Shown here: positions 10,918-21,271 of the stretch, in pieces
Position numbering within the stretch: position 1 is the stretch's first letter
Layout: each line of letters begins with the position of its first letter
The notes under the pieces: generated by a model
Seen by the model: the letters and a program-made list of their open reading frames with translations, nothing else
Database searches by the model: none
Told to the model about the DNA's origin: nothing
Position numbers and translations under genes: made by a program
Source: Entonaema liquescens
Lineage: Eukaryota; Ascomycota; Sordariomycetes; Xylariales; Xylariaceae
NCBI GenBank assembly: GCA_902805475.1
Contig: CADCSX010000005.1
Span: 226,001 to 290,000, forward strand
Direction of reading: 5' to 3'
DNA: 64,000 bases

Positions 10918-13803
10918 TTACTTGGCAAGGACAGATGCGAGAATTGACGCGTCTTCGGGATTCGTCGCGCTCGTGGCCAGTACCTTTTGGACCGAATGCC
11001 GCGTCCTGAGGCGGGCGTAGTAATTCTTCAGGTTCTTGAATACATGTCCGTCTCGCTCAAATACGGCCTGTCCTTGCCTTGTAACTGCATCATGAAGGAT
11101 AGGCCAAAATACGAAGTCGGCCAGGGTCATAGCAGGACCAGAGATGAAGTCGTTGCCTTCCGCCGCGTAATTATCCCACATATCCAATTCTGCTTCCAAT
11201 AGTTCATGCTTTCTTAATAAAGCATACCCATTCTCGAACCGGCGAAACTCTTCCGCCAGATCCCTGGCCGGGTCATTTTGTCCCCCGCCATATTCACGTC
11301 GGAGGTATGTCATAATCTCGTACTCGCCCTGGACGGTCGTCTTTTTATCGTTGTTATCAATAAACTTAATAGGGGGGACCCTAGTACCTGTGTCATCCTT
11401 CCTATTGGAGGAGGACGACATGCTACCTCTCGCATATCCGATACTATACTCGGCCAACATTAGTTGAACGCGCATGTTAACGAGCGGATCCGGCGACAGG
11501 AATAGTCGAGGTGCGGTCTGGAGATGTAAAACGTCAAATCCTGCGCCGTAGTATTCATCCCAGTTGAACTCCGTCGACTGGTTTTCGCGGCCGAAACTTT
11601 GCAGCATCTTAATAGCCTTGTCCGTCTGTCCGTTGATCACGGGTTTCGCGCACTCCCTTGTCTTTGACGTGGCTCCTTGCCCCCATATCAGCTTATTTTC
11701 ACCATCCAGGAAGGTCCCTATCCTCCTGAACGTCAATGAGATGCGAGAGCCGCCGCGAGCTAGTTCTTCTTCAGACTTTTCGCGGTTCAACCGTTTGTCT
11801 TGCCGAATGCCGTGGAGCCACCGCATATTTGTCTGCAATCCCATCTGGAAGAGCGAATTGTGAGGTAACCGCACCCGTTGGACTTGACGTTTGGTCTCGG
11901 TAGATAAAGACTCGGCGTCTACCGAATTCTTATTCTTCGGTTGTCGCTTTGTGCGTAGTACCATGATTCGTTCGGCCCCCAGGCTAACATTGGCTATGAA
12001 GCTACCCTTGACGATATCTAGCGTCTTGTCGCTGTGCTCCGAGATGTAGTCGTTACCGTCACGGTAGTGCTGTATTAGGACATGGTTTAGAGGATGTCCT
12101 AAATGCTCCTCGACCACCTTCTTTATCTCGAGTACCGCTGGGGAAAATGGCAGCAACGGAGGTGACTCGTCTGACGGGTGGCGGTAGATAGGCATGGTGC
12201 CATCCTCATCCACCTGCCCTTGGACGGCGACGAGTCTTGGTACCTCCCCGCCCTGGTGATACATACTCTGCCACTGCACCTCATCTTCTAGCCTTTGCCA
12301 GATGTCCTCAGATAATGGGTGCGGCAATAGGTCATAGATGACTTTAGTATCACCCTCACATAGAGGCTCGCCCTCCTTTAGGTTTACTTGGTCTTCTGGT
12401 GTCATTGTTCTACTATGGTCAACTTCAGTGTTCGAACTTTCTAACGGACTTCTAATCCGTGCTATGCTTTTCTCGCTTGGTGTCTCACTCACAGTCCCTG
12501 TTGTTGTTGTTGTTGTTGTGTTTTCTAGAGGAGACTTAGGATCGCTCTCTTCTGTAGATTCGTCACCTTTTAATCTGACCGAGTCGGAAATGGTTGCCTT
12601 CTTTTTCTTGTCCGGCCGTTTTGGCGTTTCTATAGTGTTCTGAGATACAATAGTCTTATTGCCTTGAGTTGTTGGTTGTGCTTCTTTGTCCCGCGGTGAG
12701 ACTGGTTGATTATCACTCTTTTTATTGGCGTAATCACCCGTTTGTGAGTCATCGTCATCCGATTTTTGCTGCTGTGGCTTCGATTCGACCTCATCAGCGG
12801 ACGCGACCGAAGGGCTAGCACGTGACTTTCGATGACTCTGTGCTGTTGGTTTCACCACGGGTTGAATCGGTGACGTTGGCTCTTTCGTGGGTGATTTGAC
12901 ACGGGGAATATCGCCTGCGCGCTGAGAGTTTAGCGACAGGTTTTCAAACGAAGATAATAAATCTGAGGCCGAGGACGTAGCAGCATCGTCCTCTTCCCCG
13001 GCACGACGTACTGTAGAGTATCCGCCGGCTGGAGAAGTTGCCGGCCTATCACCTGGCCTTCTCGATGGCTTCTGTTTGGGCTTGAGGGACGCCACAATTT
13101 CTCCCGAGAGTAAGACGTCGCAGCCCGTCATGTTGGAAATCTGCTTGATGGAATTGCGGTGTTGCATGATGCCGTTGAAGCCGCAGCAGTCGTCGACTAT
13201 CGTGATCGTGTAGCCATGACTCGCAGCGTCGACAGCGGTCGCCATAACGCTGATATTAGTCATAGACCCGCAGATGAAGAGCTCTGTAACGAGTCTCATG
13301 CGCAATAAGCGAAGTAGCTGCTCTGACCTGAAAGCCGAGTAATACGTCTTCACTACCGAGTAATCCCTAGGTCCGACAGCCCCTTTAATAGTTGGGTGCA
13401 TCTCCGCCCCAGAGGTACCTGACCGGACGCATTTTGGCAAGCTTGAAGATCCTTGCGTGAGGAACGCCTCCGGAGACTCGGGTTGCTGATTCGTTTGCGG
13501 TGGTGTGTGCCGTCGACGACTCCGCGAGAGGTCTGGGGATCGGGAAGAGCTCGACCGATCTGACGGGAGAATTTGTTCCTCTTGAGCAGAGCGCGATTTC
13601 TCAAATTTACTGCATACCCAGATGATGTCGTCGCCGCCCTGCCGTAGTGACGTTGCGAGGCTTGCTATCCGCTCTGGAAGATCCGGAGGCATCTTAACGG
13701 GTAGGGCGCCATCCTCGGCCAGAAAGTCGTTCTGGGGATCAACCACGATCAGGGCTCTACGCGTGGTTAGAGGCGGGAGAAGGCTCCTGTCTATAGGAAA
13801 CAT
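10918..13803 (-). CDS. Three-domain fusion: isochorismatase-like, AlkB 2OG-Fe(II) dioxygenase, GST-like C-domain
   Basis: One uninterrupted exon, 961 residues. Residues ~15-245 form an isochorismatase-like hydrolase fold: D22 in LIVVDPQNDF, a Lys in VVKTYYSAF, and GSMTNISVMATAVDAASHG, where nicotinamidase-type enzymes carry the nucleophilic Cys but Ser is present here. Residues ~250-485 are a low-complexity Ser/Pro/Thr linker. Residues ~490-720 are an AlkB-type oxygenase with the iron ligands H590-x-D592 (EHSDKTL) and H664 (WLHGIRQ) and the 2-oxoglutarate arginine(s) in RISLTFR (R687/R693). AlkB enzymes oxidatively demethylate nucleic acids. The last ~200 residues resemble a glutathione-transferase helical domain (GEYEIMTYLRREYG, MTLADFVFWPILHDAV). 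The intact iron and 2OG motifs predict a working oxygenase. The first domain may be a PhzD/EntB-like hydrolase, which does not need the Cys, or a pseudoenzyme. Confidence 0.88.
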   Translation of the reverse strand: MFPIDRSLLPPLTTRRALIVVDPQNDFLAEDGALPVKMPPDLPERIASLATSLRQGGDDIIWVCSKFEKSRSAQEEQILPSDRSSSSRSPDLSRSRRRHTPPQTNQQPESPEAFLTQGSSSLPKCVRSGTSGAEMHPTIKGAVGPRDYSVVKTYYSAFRSEQLLRLLRMRLVTELFICGSMTNISVMATAVDAASHGYTITIVDDCCGFNGIMQHRNSIKQISNMTGCDVLLSGEIVASLKPKQKPSRRPGDRPATSPAGGYSTVRRAGEEDDAATSSASDLLSSFENLSLNSQRAGDIPRVKSPTKEPTSPIQPVVKPTAQSHRKSRASPSVASADEVESKPQQQKSDDDDSQTGDYANKKSDNQPVSPRDKEAQPTTQGNKTIVSQNTIETPKRPDKKKKATISDSVRLKGDESTEESDPKSPLENTTTTTTTGTVSETPSEKSIARIRSPLESSNTEVDHSRTMTPEDQVNLKEGEPLCEGDTKVIYDLLPHPLSEDIWQRLEDEVQWQSMYHQGGEVPRLVAVQGQVDEDGTMPIYRHPSDESPPLLPFSPAVLEIKKVVEEHLGHPLNHVLIQHYRDGNDYISEHSDKTLDIVKGSFIANVSLGAERIMVLRTKRQPKNKNSVDAESLSTETKRQVQRVRLPHNSLFQMGLQTNMRWLHGIRQDKRLNREKSEEELARGGSRISLTFRRIGTFLDGENKLIWGQGATSKTRECAKPVINGQTDKAIKMLQSFGRENQSTEFNWDEYYGAGFDVLHLQTAPRLFLSPDPLVNMRVQLMLAEYSIGYARGSMSSSSNRKDDTGTRVPPIKFIDNNDKKTTVQGEYEIMTYLRREYGGGQNDPARDLAEEFRRFENGYALLRKHELLEAELDMWDNYAAEGNDFISGPAMTLADFVFWPILHDAVTRQGQAVFERDGHVFKNLKNYYARLRTRHSVQKVLATSATNPEDASILASVLAK

Positions 13804-14495
13804 GTTATCAAGAAACTAGCTTGCAACGTCCAAAAAAAGAAGCTAAGCTAGGTGTTAGTCAGAGCTATGAAATATAAGATAGTAGTTAGTAAAGGGAGCA
13901 ATCTTACTTTATTTTATTTATTTATTTATTTTTAGTTTAGTTTAGATTTTCTTAACGAGTATACCAACTACTACGACATGCTCGGAAACAGGAGCCTCGT
14001 TCTCGGAAGACTCGAGGTTAACGACGAGAGGGCGTGACATATAAAGTAGAATCTACCTATACCGGGGACATATGTATATATGTATGACTAGGGCTGTAGA
14101 ATAAAGCTTGGCAAATCCGCGTCCGAGCGAATATAGTTGGAGAGCCAAGTAATCCACCGATACCAAGAAAACAGACCAGGATTTCAAGTGGATGAATACC
14201 CAACAATAATGCTTGACGATCGAGAGCGGAACCAAGATAACGAGAAGACCGATATAGTAGTATAACCGTTCAGAAGCGAAAGAGTAGGTCAGGTGAGAAT
14301 TCGCGTCGACGGTATTATATTATGATTTATGATCGGATATAAAATATGAGAATGAGGATAAATGTGAATATGAAGATAAGAGCAAAAAGAGGTTTATGTT
14401 ACAACTTCTATACCTGTCTCGGCCGAGTCATTAAATGTATCGACGAAGAGAGGAAGAATAGAAGGTTTGGTCACAGGTCACGAAGATTAAGAGAC

Positions 14496-14498
<3 letters not shown>

Positions 14499-14529
<31 letters not shown>
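14499..14529 (+). repeat. 31-base poly(A) tract
   Basis: Uninterrupted run of A between GGT and GGAAAG. It is the longest homopolymer in the window and far longer than the others (17-19 bases). It could be a retroposon tail or a simple microsatellite; I see no recognisable element upstream and no clear target-site duplication. Confidence 0.9.
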
Positions 14530-14531
<2 letters not shown>

Positions 14532-15572
14532 AAAGATCAGATTAGGAAGTGTGGATAGTAAAAAGGATGTAGGACGGGGCAGGGGGGTTTTTGCTATAAA
14601 CGGTCCTATCTTGATATGACGATGAATAGCATCTGCATGCATGTGCAGTCATCTAATAACAGCTCGACGTATTGCTGCATAAGTAATAGCAGCAAAATGT
14701 CAACCGAGGTTTAGGGCCCTTTTTTTTTGTCCTCTTTTCTTTTTTATTCTTCCGTTCGGGGAATGGAAAATGGGGGTGAGAGATGATGAACAGGGGGGGA
14801 TTGGAGAGATGGGGGTTTATTGGAGGGGTGTGAGACAAGAAAAAATAGAAGTAAAAATAAAAAATAATGAAAATAATAATAATAATAAAAACTAAGAGAG
14901 AAGAAAATAGATTGGGTAACATTACACCCTATTTGTTATTTTCCTTCTTTTGAAAATGTTTAAATGTTCTTGCCTAATTCTCTTGGTCCCTTGTTTTACT
15001 TCTATTTCTTCGGGAGAATTATAGGTAGGTAGGAGGTATATTACATTACTACGTCTTCGTATGTAGGTAGGTAAATGCTGATGACTGGCCCTGCGTTTCT
15101 AAAACCACATGGCAGACAAGGGCAGCTCGGGGGAAGCTCGAGGCGAGACCCCTCCAATCTTTACAGGTATCACTTGATTAAGCCCGGTTTGTAGGTACTT
15201 AGAATATTTTTTCTTTTCTTTTTAGTGGCGTTTCAACCAAGATATAGAATACATACAGAAGGCTTATCTACTAGAGTTTAGTGGTTGATTTAGCGGTTAT
15301 GGTGATCCATTAAGCCGTAGGTAACAGGCGCCTGCAACGGTGGACGCAGCTTGAGTACATGTACCCCACTAAAGGTTAACTGATCGCGCTTCTCTTCGCT
15401 TTCTTCCAAACCCCCAATCTACAACTTTCTTCGAGTCAAAGGTCAAAGCTTTAGAATATTGGAGAAGATACCTCACTCAACTCACTTTACCACAGCCGAA
15501 ACATTTAATGCTGTATGATTTCAAATATTTGATATATATCTTGGTACAGTATTGCACTCGATCATCTTTACG

Positions 15573-15582
15573 TACCTAGGTA
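15573..15582. repeat. TACCTAGGTA palindrome, copy 3
   Basis: Exact copy in the 13.8-18.6 kb gene-poor region, preceded by CG and followed by ATTGAC. Confidence 0.95.
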
Positions 15583-18500
15583 ATTGACCAATATACATGT
15601 GCATTACACAATCTCTTCTCTATCATAATCTTTTTATTTTTATTTATATATATATATATATCCCTCTATATCCAAACACGTATTCATATTGTGTCAAATA
15701 TGTACGCTCGGTCCGGTAATCTGCGAAATCTGATGGGGAGGTCAATGCGGATCTGCGGTGCTAAATCTATAGCGGCAGATCCGAAGCCAACGTGATTCCG
15801 CCAATCTGTTCTAGACCTGCTGAGAAGCCTTATTAACGAAATTCTCCGCCTTGACTGAGAATGACTGAAGATGACTGAAATATCCACCGAGTGGATGCCT
15901 TTCTCTTCTCCTTCGTTTAAGCTTTGCTCGATTCGGCTTGTCGATCAGACTATAATGCTCTGATCTATCCTCTCCGATGCGGGTAGCAGCATGTAGCAGC
16001 ATGTTGGAGCATGTAGGAGCCAATGTACAAGCATTATAGAATGCATATGGACATTGAAAGTCGCTACGCAGCTACGATAACTAGCTGCGATCTACAATGC
16101 CGCATGGCCAAACCAGAAGCGAGCATCGAGCATCAAATTTGCCTTACTGATTTACCTTGCTGATTCGATTATTACCTTGCCAGCCTGCTGCATACATATC
16201 CATACATATCCATACCGTACCCATATAAGTCCGTACATATTTTGTCTTGTATTCTCCATCCGAGGCCGTATAACCCGGCCAAGAATATCCTAATTAGCTT
16301 GGCTGCGCAATGTATGTATGTCTCCGTAGTCACGGCGCTATGCGTGAGGCATTAATCATGTGCTGTTTTGCATGCCAGATCCAACTTGACACGAACATCC
16401 GTCACTGATCGAGGGCGAGGTATAAGTAAGCAGAATAAAGAAATAGGGTCTCGTGCTGACCGCCCCTTGCGTAAGTCCTGTAGGTGACGAGGTGCCCCGG
16501 AGGTGTAAAGGTGTGTAGCTCCTGACGATCCCTCGGGATAGTCTCACGCCTCGCTATAGGTGACCTTACCTAGACGAATTCGTTTACTATCTGGTAGTAT
16601 TATCCTCATCCCGGCCTTAGATAAGTTGATTGCCCTGTCGACGGCAACGACTACGACGTGATACGTATAACGGGTATTTAACCGCTCGTAAGGATTGTCA
16701 TGCCTCGATTGATAGGAAGAAAAAGAGACGAAGATGACGTTCACGTGGATGAAACTTCATGATCTTTTGCCCGTCTCCGACCGCGATTCTTCATCGTCAT
16801 TGGCCGCCCTATCTGCTAAAGTACGTATGTATCTCATCTTTTTACCTGACGTAGGCAAAATACTACTACATATGTATTAACATGCTAAGGCGTGCGAAAA
16901 AGAACCATGCAGGGTGTGGATCGTTCCCCAGTTCCAACCCCACGCCGATGCCCTTGTCCTGTCTAGACTAGCTTTTGCCTGCCCGTGTCCTCTAAGATAT
17001 ATGAGACTTACCCTCCATGTTCTCTCGCTCCGTTTTAGATAAGTTGGGTAGACACCCTTACGATCGACTAAAATCTACGGGCCTGCATTCCCCGTAGGAC
17101 TTCTAGAAGGTGGCAAGGGTTAAGGTTTTTTTTTTTTTTTTTTTCGTGCGAGAAGGATCCACGATGCATGTCCAAAAGCCGGCCGTGCGAAATCCTGCGG
17201 GAACAACGGGAACGATGGGGGACTTTATTGCCATCGCGAGTCGTAGCCAAGTACTCGTTAGGGTGGGAGTGATTAGCCAGGCACTCAGGGGGGGGACGAA
17301 CTGTCAGCGAGTCACACGTAAGATCTTTATTATTGCAGCCCGTCTTTTTTTAATTCAAAGGTTAGGTTAATTCATAGGTTAGTGAACGAGGCGGCGAGGA
17401 ACAAGACCGTTATGAGTGTTATGTTACCTCCATCGTACTGACAACTGTAGGTACATGTAGGCAATACGACCCCAAACGGCCTCTTGCTTCTACATACAGA
17501 CCGATACGTAGACGTACATGTAACAAGCATACAACAAGCATAACAAGCATGCGTTGCTGCATGTACGTACATAAACGTACATATTCTTTCGGGTCTTCCC
17601 CGAGGGCCGCGTGTCGGAATTGTTTGTGTCGAGCCGGGGTGGGAAACTTCCGAGCGAGATACGAAATTAGACGGCGAGACCTCGTCATGTTTTAAGTCCT
17701 TGTCATCCAGTCGCTACCTATGCCATCGTAAGAATGTAATCAATGTACCAGCCAAACTTAAATGTGTACAAAAATATATATCTGAGCGGGCGGTTCCGTA
17801 ATTCCCTACATATAATTCCCGCTGCGGGAGGAACGGGCCATGTCTTAAAATGGGAGGTGAGTTTTACGGAGCTGAAAAAAGAAAAAAGGGAAAAAAAGGG
17901 ACGGGCCAATGTCGAAATGAAGTTACGATGATGACGACTCGGCCGAGTAAGTTCAATTTACGCATGCCTGCAATTAAGGGCATGTGAGAGCGGCTGGACG
18001 GCTCCCCTTGTCTACGTATATTACACCGTCTTCCCATAGTAGAAAATACGTAGCCAGCCTATCCGAGTCATCTACCACTCGAAAGCCTTAGGTCCAATTT
18101 TGAACTTATAGCCGACGTTGGGAGTTAAGTAGCCCGTCTCCGATTCCGAGAGGGCGTCGGCTTTACTGATCCGATATCAGATGTCTCGTGTCTTGGGGGG
18201 TCGTATTAGAAGTATGACTTTTCATACCTATCGGATCTTTAGCTTCCTTTCTAGTCTATCGTTTGTTCTAAGTAGGTCTGGTTTTAGCAACATCTATCCG
18301 ACCTCCCCTAGCTCTTTTAGTCTCCATTGGGCTGTCGCTCGTTAAGTTTCCCTTTTACTCCTAACCACATTTTTTCTTTCTAGAAAACTTATATTACTGG
18401 CCAAGTATAAGCTACCCCTGCCGTATGCACAACATCCTCGAAAGAACGAACAGAAAAAAAAAGAGGAACCTCGGGATTTGATCGATAGATGAGATTATCA

Positions 18501-18641
18501 TCCCATGGCCCATTCCCCATTAGTTGGTTTGGGTCGAGCGAATCCGCCGTCTTCAGAGCCTGATTTGCAGTCTTCGGATCGTCGAGACCCAACCGAAGGC
18601 GTCCATCACTCCTGCCCGTCGTAACATTTGTTACTACAACC

Positions 18642-20000
18642 TCATACCGTAGCAGCCACCAGTTGTTGATTTATGGCGCTTAACTGCAGGGTGATCTCAC
18701 TGAATTGTGGCCGCTTGGCTCCGGTTGGATCCGAACACTGACGATGCAGAGCCGCGAGCAGCACACCGACTCGTAGCTCCTGCTCGTCGAAATTCGGCCT
18801 GGTGATTCGCCAGATGTCCTCGATCAGGTGGGCGAAGGCGAGCGCTTCGAGCTGCTCAAATTTCTTATGATTTAGGTTGCCGTAGATAGACGCTGCACCG
18901 AAGTCGCCCAGGAGCGCGTGCCCCCCATGCTCGTAGAGCACGTTATGCGCGTATATGTCGCCGTGTGCGACGCCTCGGTCGTGCAGGTGTTCCGCTGCGG
19001 CAGCGATTCCCTGGAGGATTCGCAAGCCCTGCCGTGTGGTTAGACTGATCTCCTGCGAGAAGCAGTCCCTTGTGCAACTCTGCAAGGACGGTGGGAGCCC
19101 TAGGGCACTGTAGCACGTTGGTACAAGCTGCATGACGAGCCCTTCCTTATCGGGGTGATCAGTAATCTTCCCCAGAGGATCTATGAGATTAGCGTGGGAT
19201 CCCGCCGTGACGCACGCTAACATCTCATCGGCAGGCGTTCCATCGCTTGTAACATCTCCCTTGAACAGCTTGACAGCTACCTCTCGGTCCTGATCGGTCC
19301 CGTACCAAAATCCCTTTGAGATAATTCCCGAAGCACCCTCGCCTAGGAGGTGGTGAACCTGGAGATCTGACCAGCTGACTTCGGGAAGAGAGCTGAAAGG
19401 AGTGGTGTCACGGACATCCTTCGAAGTCGCGGCTAGAGAGCAACACGGGTTGCCAGCAAATGAGAGGAAAGCCAACTCAGGTAGGTCAAAGAGCCAATTT
19501 GGTAGTTCTTGGAAGCGATTGGCAGAGAGTCGTAATAGGCCGAGCTTCCTACATGCGGCCATTTCGTCCGGCAGGCAACGCAACTGATTTCCCGCAAGCA
19601 TACATTTTTGAAGGCGTCCACACCGCCCGATACTCTTTGGTAAAGAATTTATCCGATTGTTGGTCAGGATCAACCAGCGAAGATTCGGTGGCAGAGAATC
19701 CTCCGGTACTTCGGTCATCTTGTTGCCGCGGAAAGCGATCATCTCGAGCTCGGGACATGATGCCAACTGGGCAGGAAAGACGGCGAAGTTACAATCGGAG
19801 AAGAATGCTATCTTGAGCTTCTTTAAGCGACTAAAATCATCTGGTAGGCTGGATAGCCCTGTTCCTGAGAGGTCGAGATGTTGGAGCGAAGCAGCCGCGT
19901 CGAATATATTGGTTGGAAAGTTATATAAGGGGTTTGTGATTTTCAACTTGGTAATCTCTTCTTGCGATTTGTCCTCGCCTTTTCTTGCCGATCGATGCAT
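18642..20000 (-). CDS. Intronless leucine-rich-repeat protein kinase of bacterial-like architecture
   Basis: Start taken at the first ATG, 20000 (MHRSARKGEDK), giving 452 residues in one exon. Residues ~15-195 are seven or so LRR units (LQHLDLSGTGLSSLPDDFSR, LRWLILTNNRINSLPKS, LGLLRLSANRFQELPNW). A protein kinase domain follows: glycine loop LGEGASGIISKG, lysine K244 in VAVKLFKG, catalytic HGD (D348) in VAHGDIYAHNVL, and DFG (D366) in LLGDFGAAS. The kinase is compact, ending ~85 residues after DFG. LRR followed directly by a small kinase with HGDxYAHN closely resembles a family I know from Proteobacteria; ordinary fungal kinases have HRDxKxxN and no LRRs. Predicted cytosolic Ser/Thr kinase; no signal peptide or membrane segment. 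It stands alone between two gene-poor stretches, which fits acquisition by horizontal transfer. Confidence 0.85.
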   Translation of the reverse strand: MHRSARKGEDKSQEEITKLKITNPLYNFPTNIFDAAASLQHLDLSGTGLSSLPDDFSRLKKLKIAFFSDCNFAVFPAQLASCPELEMIAFRGNKMTEVPEDSLPPNLRWLILTNNRINSLPKSIGRCGRLQKCMLAGNQLRCLPDEMAACRKLGLLRLSANRFQELPNWLFDLPELAFLSFAGNPCCSLAATSKDVRDTTPFSSLPEVSWSDLQVHHLLGEGASGIISKGFWYGTDQDREVAVKLFKGDVTSDGTPADEMLACVTAGSHANLIDPLGKITDHPDKEGLVMQLVPTCYSALGLPPSLQSCTRDCFSQEISLTTRQGLRILQGIAAAAEHLHDRGVAHGDIYAHNVLYEHGGHALLGDFGAASIYGNLNHKKFEQLEALAFAHLIEDIWRITRPNFDEQELRVGVLLAALHRQCSDPTGAKRPQFSEITLQLSAINQQLVAATV

Positions 20001-20009
20001 CGCGCCCAA

Positions 20010-21271
20010 AGTTGTTTATTCACTTGACCTTATCATTACAGATGATTATAGTAATCAACCGAGTGGAACAAATTGACGAGGATAATAGACGCGCCACAGG
20101 GATGTGACAGCTAAGCCTCTTATTAGTAAACCACTGCACGATAGCAGCTTTTATAATTCGTAATTCATAATTCGCAATTTGCAATTCGCATGCGTGACGT
20201 GATTAAGCAAAGATAAACCGTGATAACGAAATTATTATTATCCAAGTCAATTTAACCGCTGATATCTGTGTCCTTGCATTGATAGACAGTGACAATAAAA
20301 TATTTCAGATGTTTTATCTAGATGTAGTAAAAATGTTCAGTGTTCATTTGGTATAATTATTCGACATTTAGACCTTTATCATCGTAGCAATAAATAACTG
20401 CGGCATCATGCTTCACGATGCTGTTTAGTATGGTGATTGTTGTATAGATTCAGCCGCACTAATCCCGTCATCTCTAGGTAAGCTCTAAGACGGTGAGTCA
20501 AGCCACAATTAGACCTTGTAGCCACATGGCACTACAGATGCACGTTCCACTTTACAAGGCCGCAGCGTGAATTGGAGGATCCTTGTCGGCTGAGCTTGTT
20601 TGCTTCATCTTAACATCTTCAACTCCAAACTAAATCAGCCTTGTCGCCCGTATCTCTCTCTAACCGATGTTTCGCATAAGCCTATTCAACATATTTTGGG
20701 TATCGCATAGTTAAGCCGAGGGGTCTGCCAACACTCCCCATCAATTTACGGGTTTCGGAAGGATCCGACATCACTGCGCTCAGCTGCAGCATCAATGTTT
20801 ACCACCTGATAGCTACGTTCGTTCATTAGAGACTGAAGCATCAAAGACTAGATGCCACGGTGCCTCAGGGACAGCCTATGACGAGCAGTTAAGCTCGGCG
20901 AGCTTTATCTCCCGCAGAATTTCCTCCATCTTCTCAACATTGCCTTCATACGAAATACGTCGATAACCCACAGGCAACATTCGGCTGTCTGAATTCTTCT
21001 TCTCGCATACGCCGACAAAACCCATACTCCTAATCATCTCATCGGCCCCCATTGTAGCTATCTATGTGCTGCTAGAAAGACCCGCGAAGACGAACGAAGA
21101 TATTGGATACCATAGAACCCGTACGAACAACTCGTGCGGGTATCGGTTTATACACTGAGGACTGGAGATTCGCGCCTCGTCATAGGCTGCTTTCCTATCC
21201 CGTCCCTACGCTCGCCCCTACGATCCTGCGATATCTGTACCCGGACATTATTTAACAGTTAATTCGATATC
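20010..21271. other. Intergenic region between the LRR kinase and TAF8
   Basis: Mostly AT-rich with no domain-bearing frame. The only protein-like stretch is a 58-codon ORF at 21052-20876 on the minus strand, listed separately. Confidence 0.45.
20876..21052 (-). CDS. Possible small protein, 58 residues, unrecognised
   Basis: Begins at an ATG in good context (CTACAATGGGG) and reads MGADEMIRSMGFVGVCEKKN through LPVGYRRISYEGNVEKM to an amphipathic helix EEILREIKLAELN and a TAG stop. The balanced composition and terminal helix look more like protein than the surrounding AT-rich DNA. There is no domain I recognise and no clear intron joining it to other exons. It could be a small gene, the last exon of a larger gene, or a relic. 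Confidence 0.3.
   Translation of the reverse strand: MGADEMIRSMGFVGVCEKKNSDSRMLPVGYRRISYEGNVEKMEEILREIKLAELNCSS

Larger units (their letters stand above)
13804..18641. other. 4.8 kb gene-poor region with simple repeats
   Basis: No gene with domain or splice support was seen on either strand. It contains a TTTA-type repeat (about 13911-13937), a 31-base A run (14499-14529), an AAT repeat (about 14868-14888), a TA repeat (about 15647-15660), a 19-base T run (17126-17144), a tandem ATACATATCC unit (about 16190-16213), and a TACCTAGGTA palindrome at 15573-15582. A 67-codon stretch at 18592-18389 (-) just downstream of the LRR kinase has no ATG start and no known domain. Confidence 0.5.

Noticed and set aside
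15640..15662. TA-repeat as a replication origin
   Set aside because: Simple TA microsatellite; no further origin evidence can be read from sequence.
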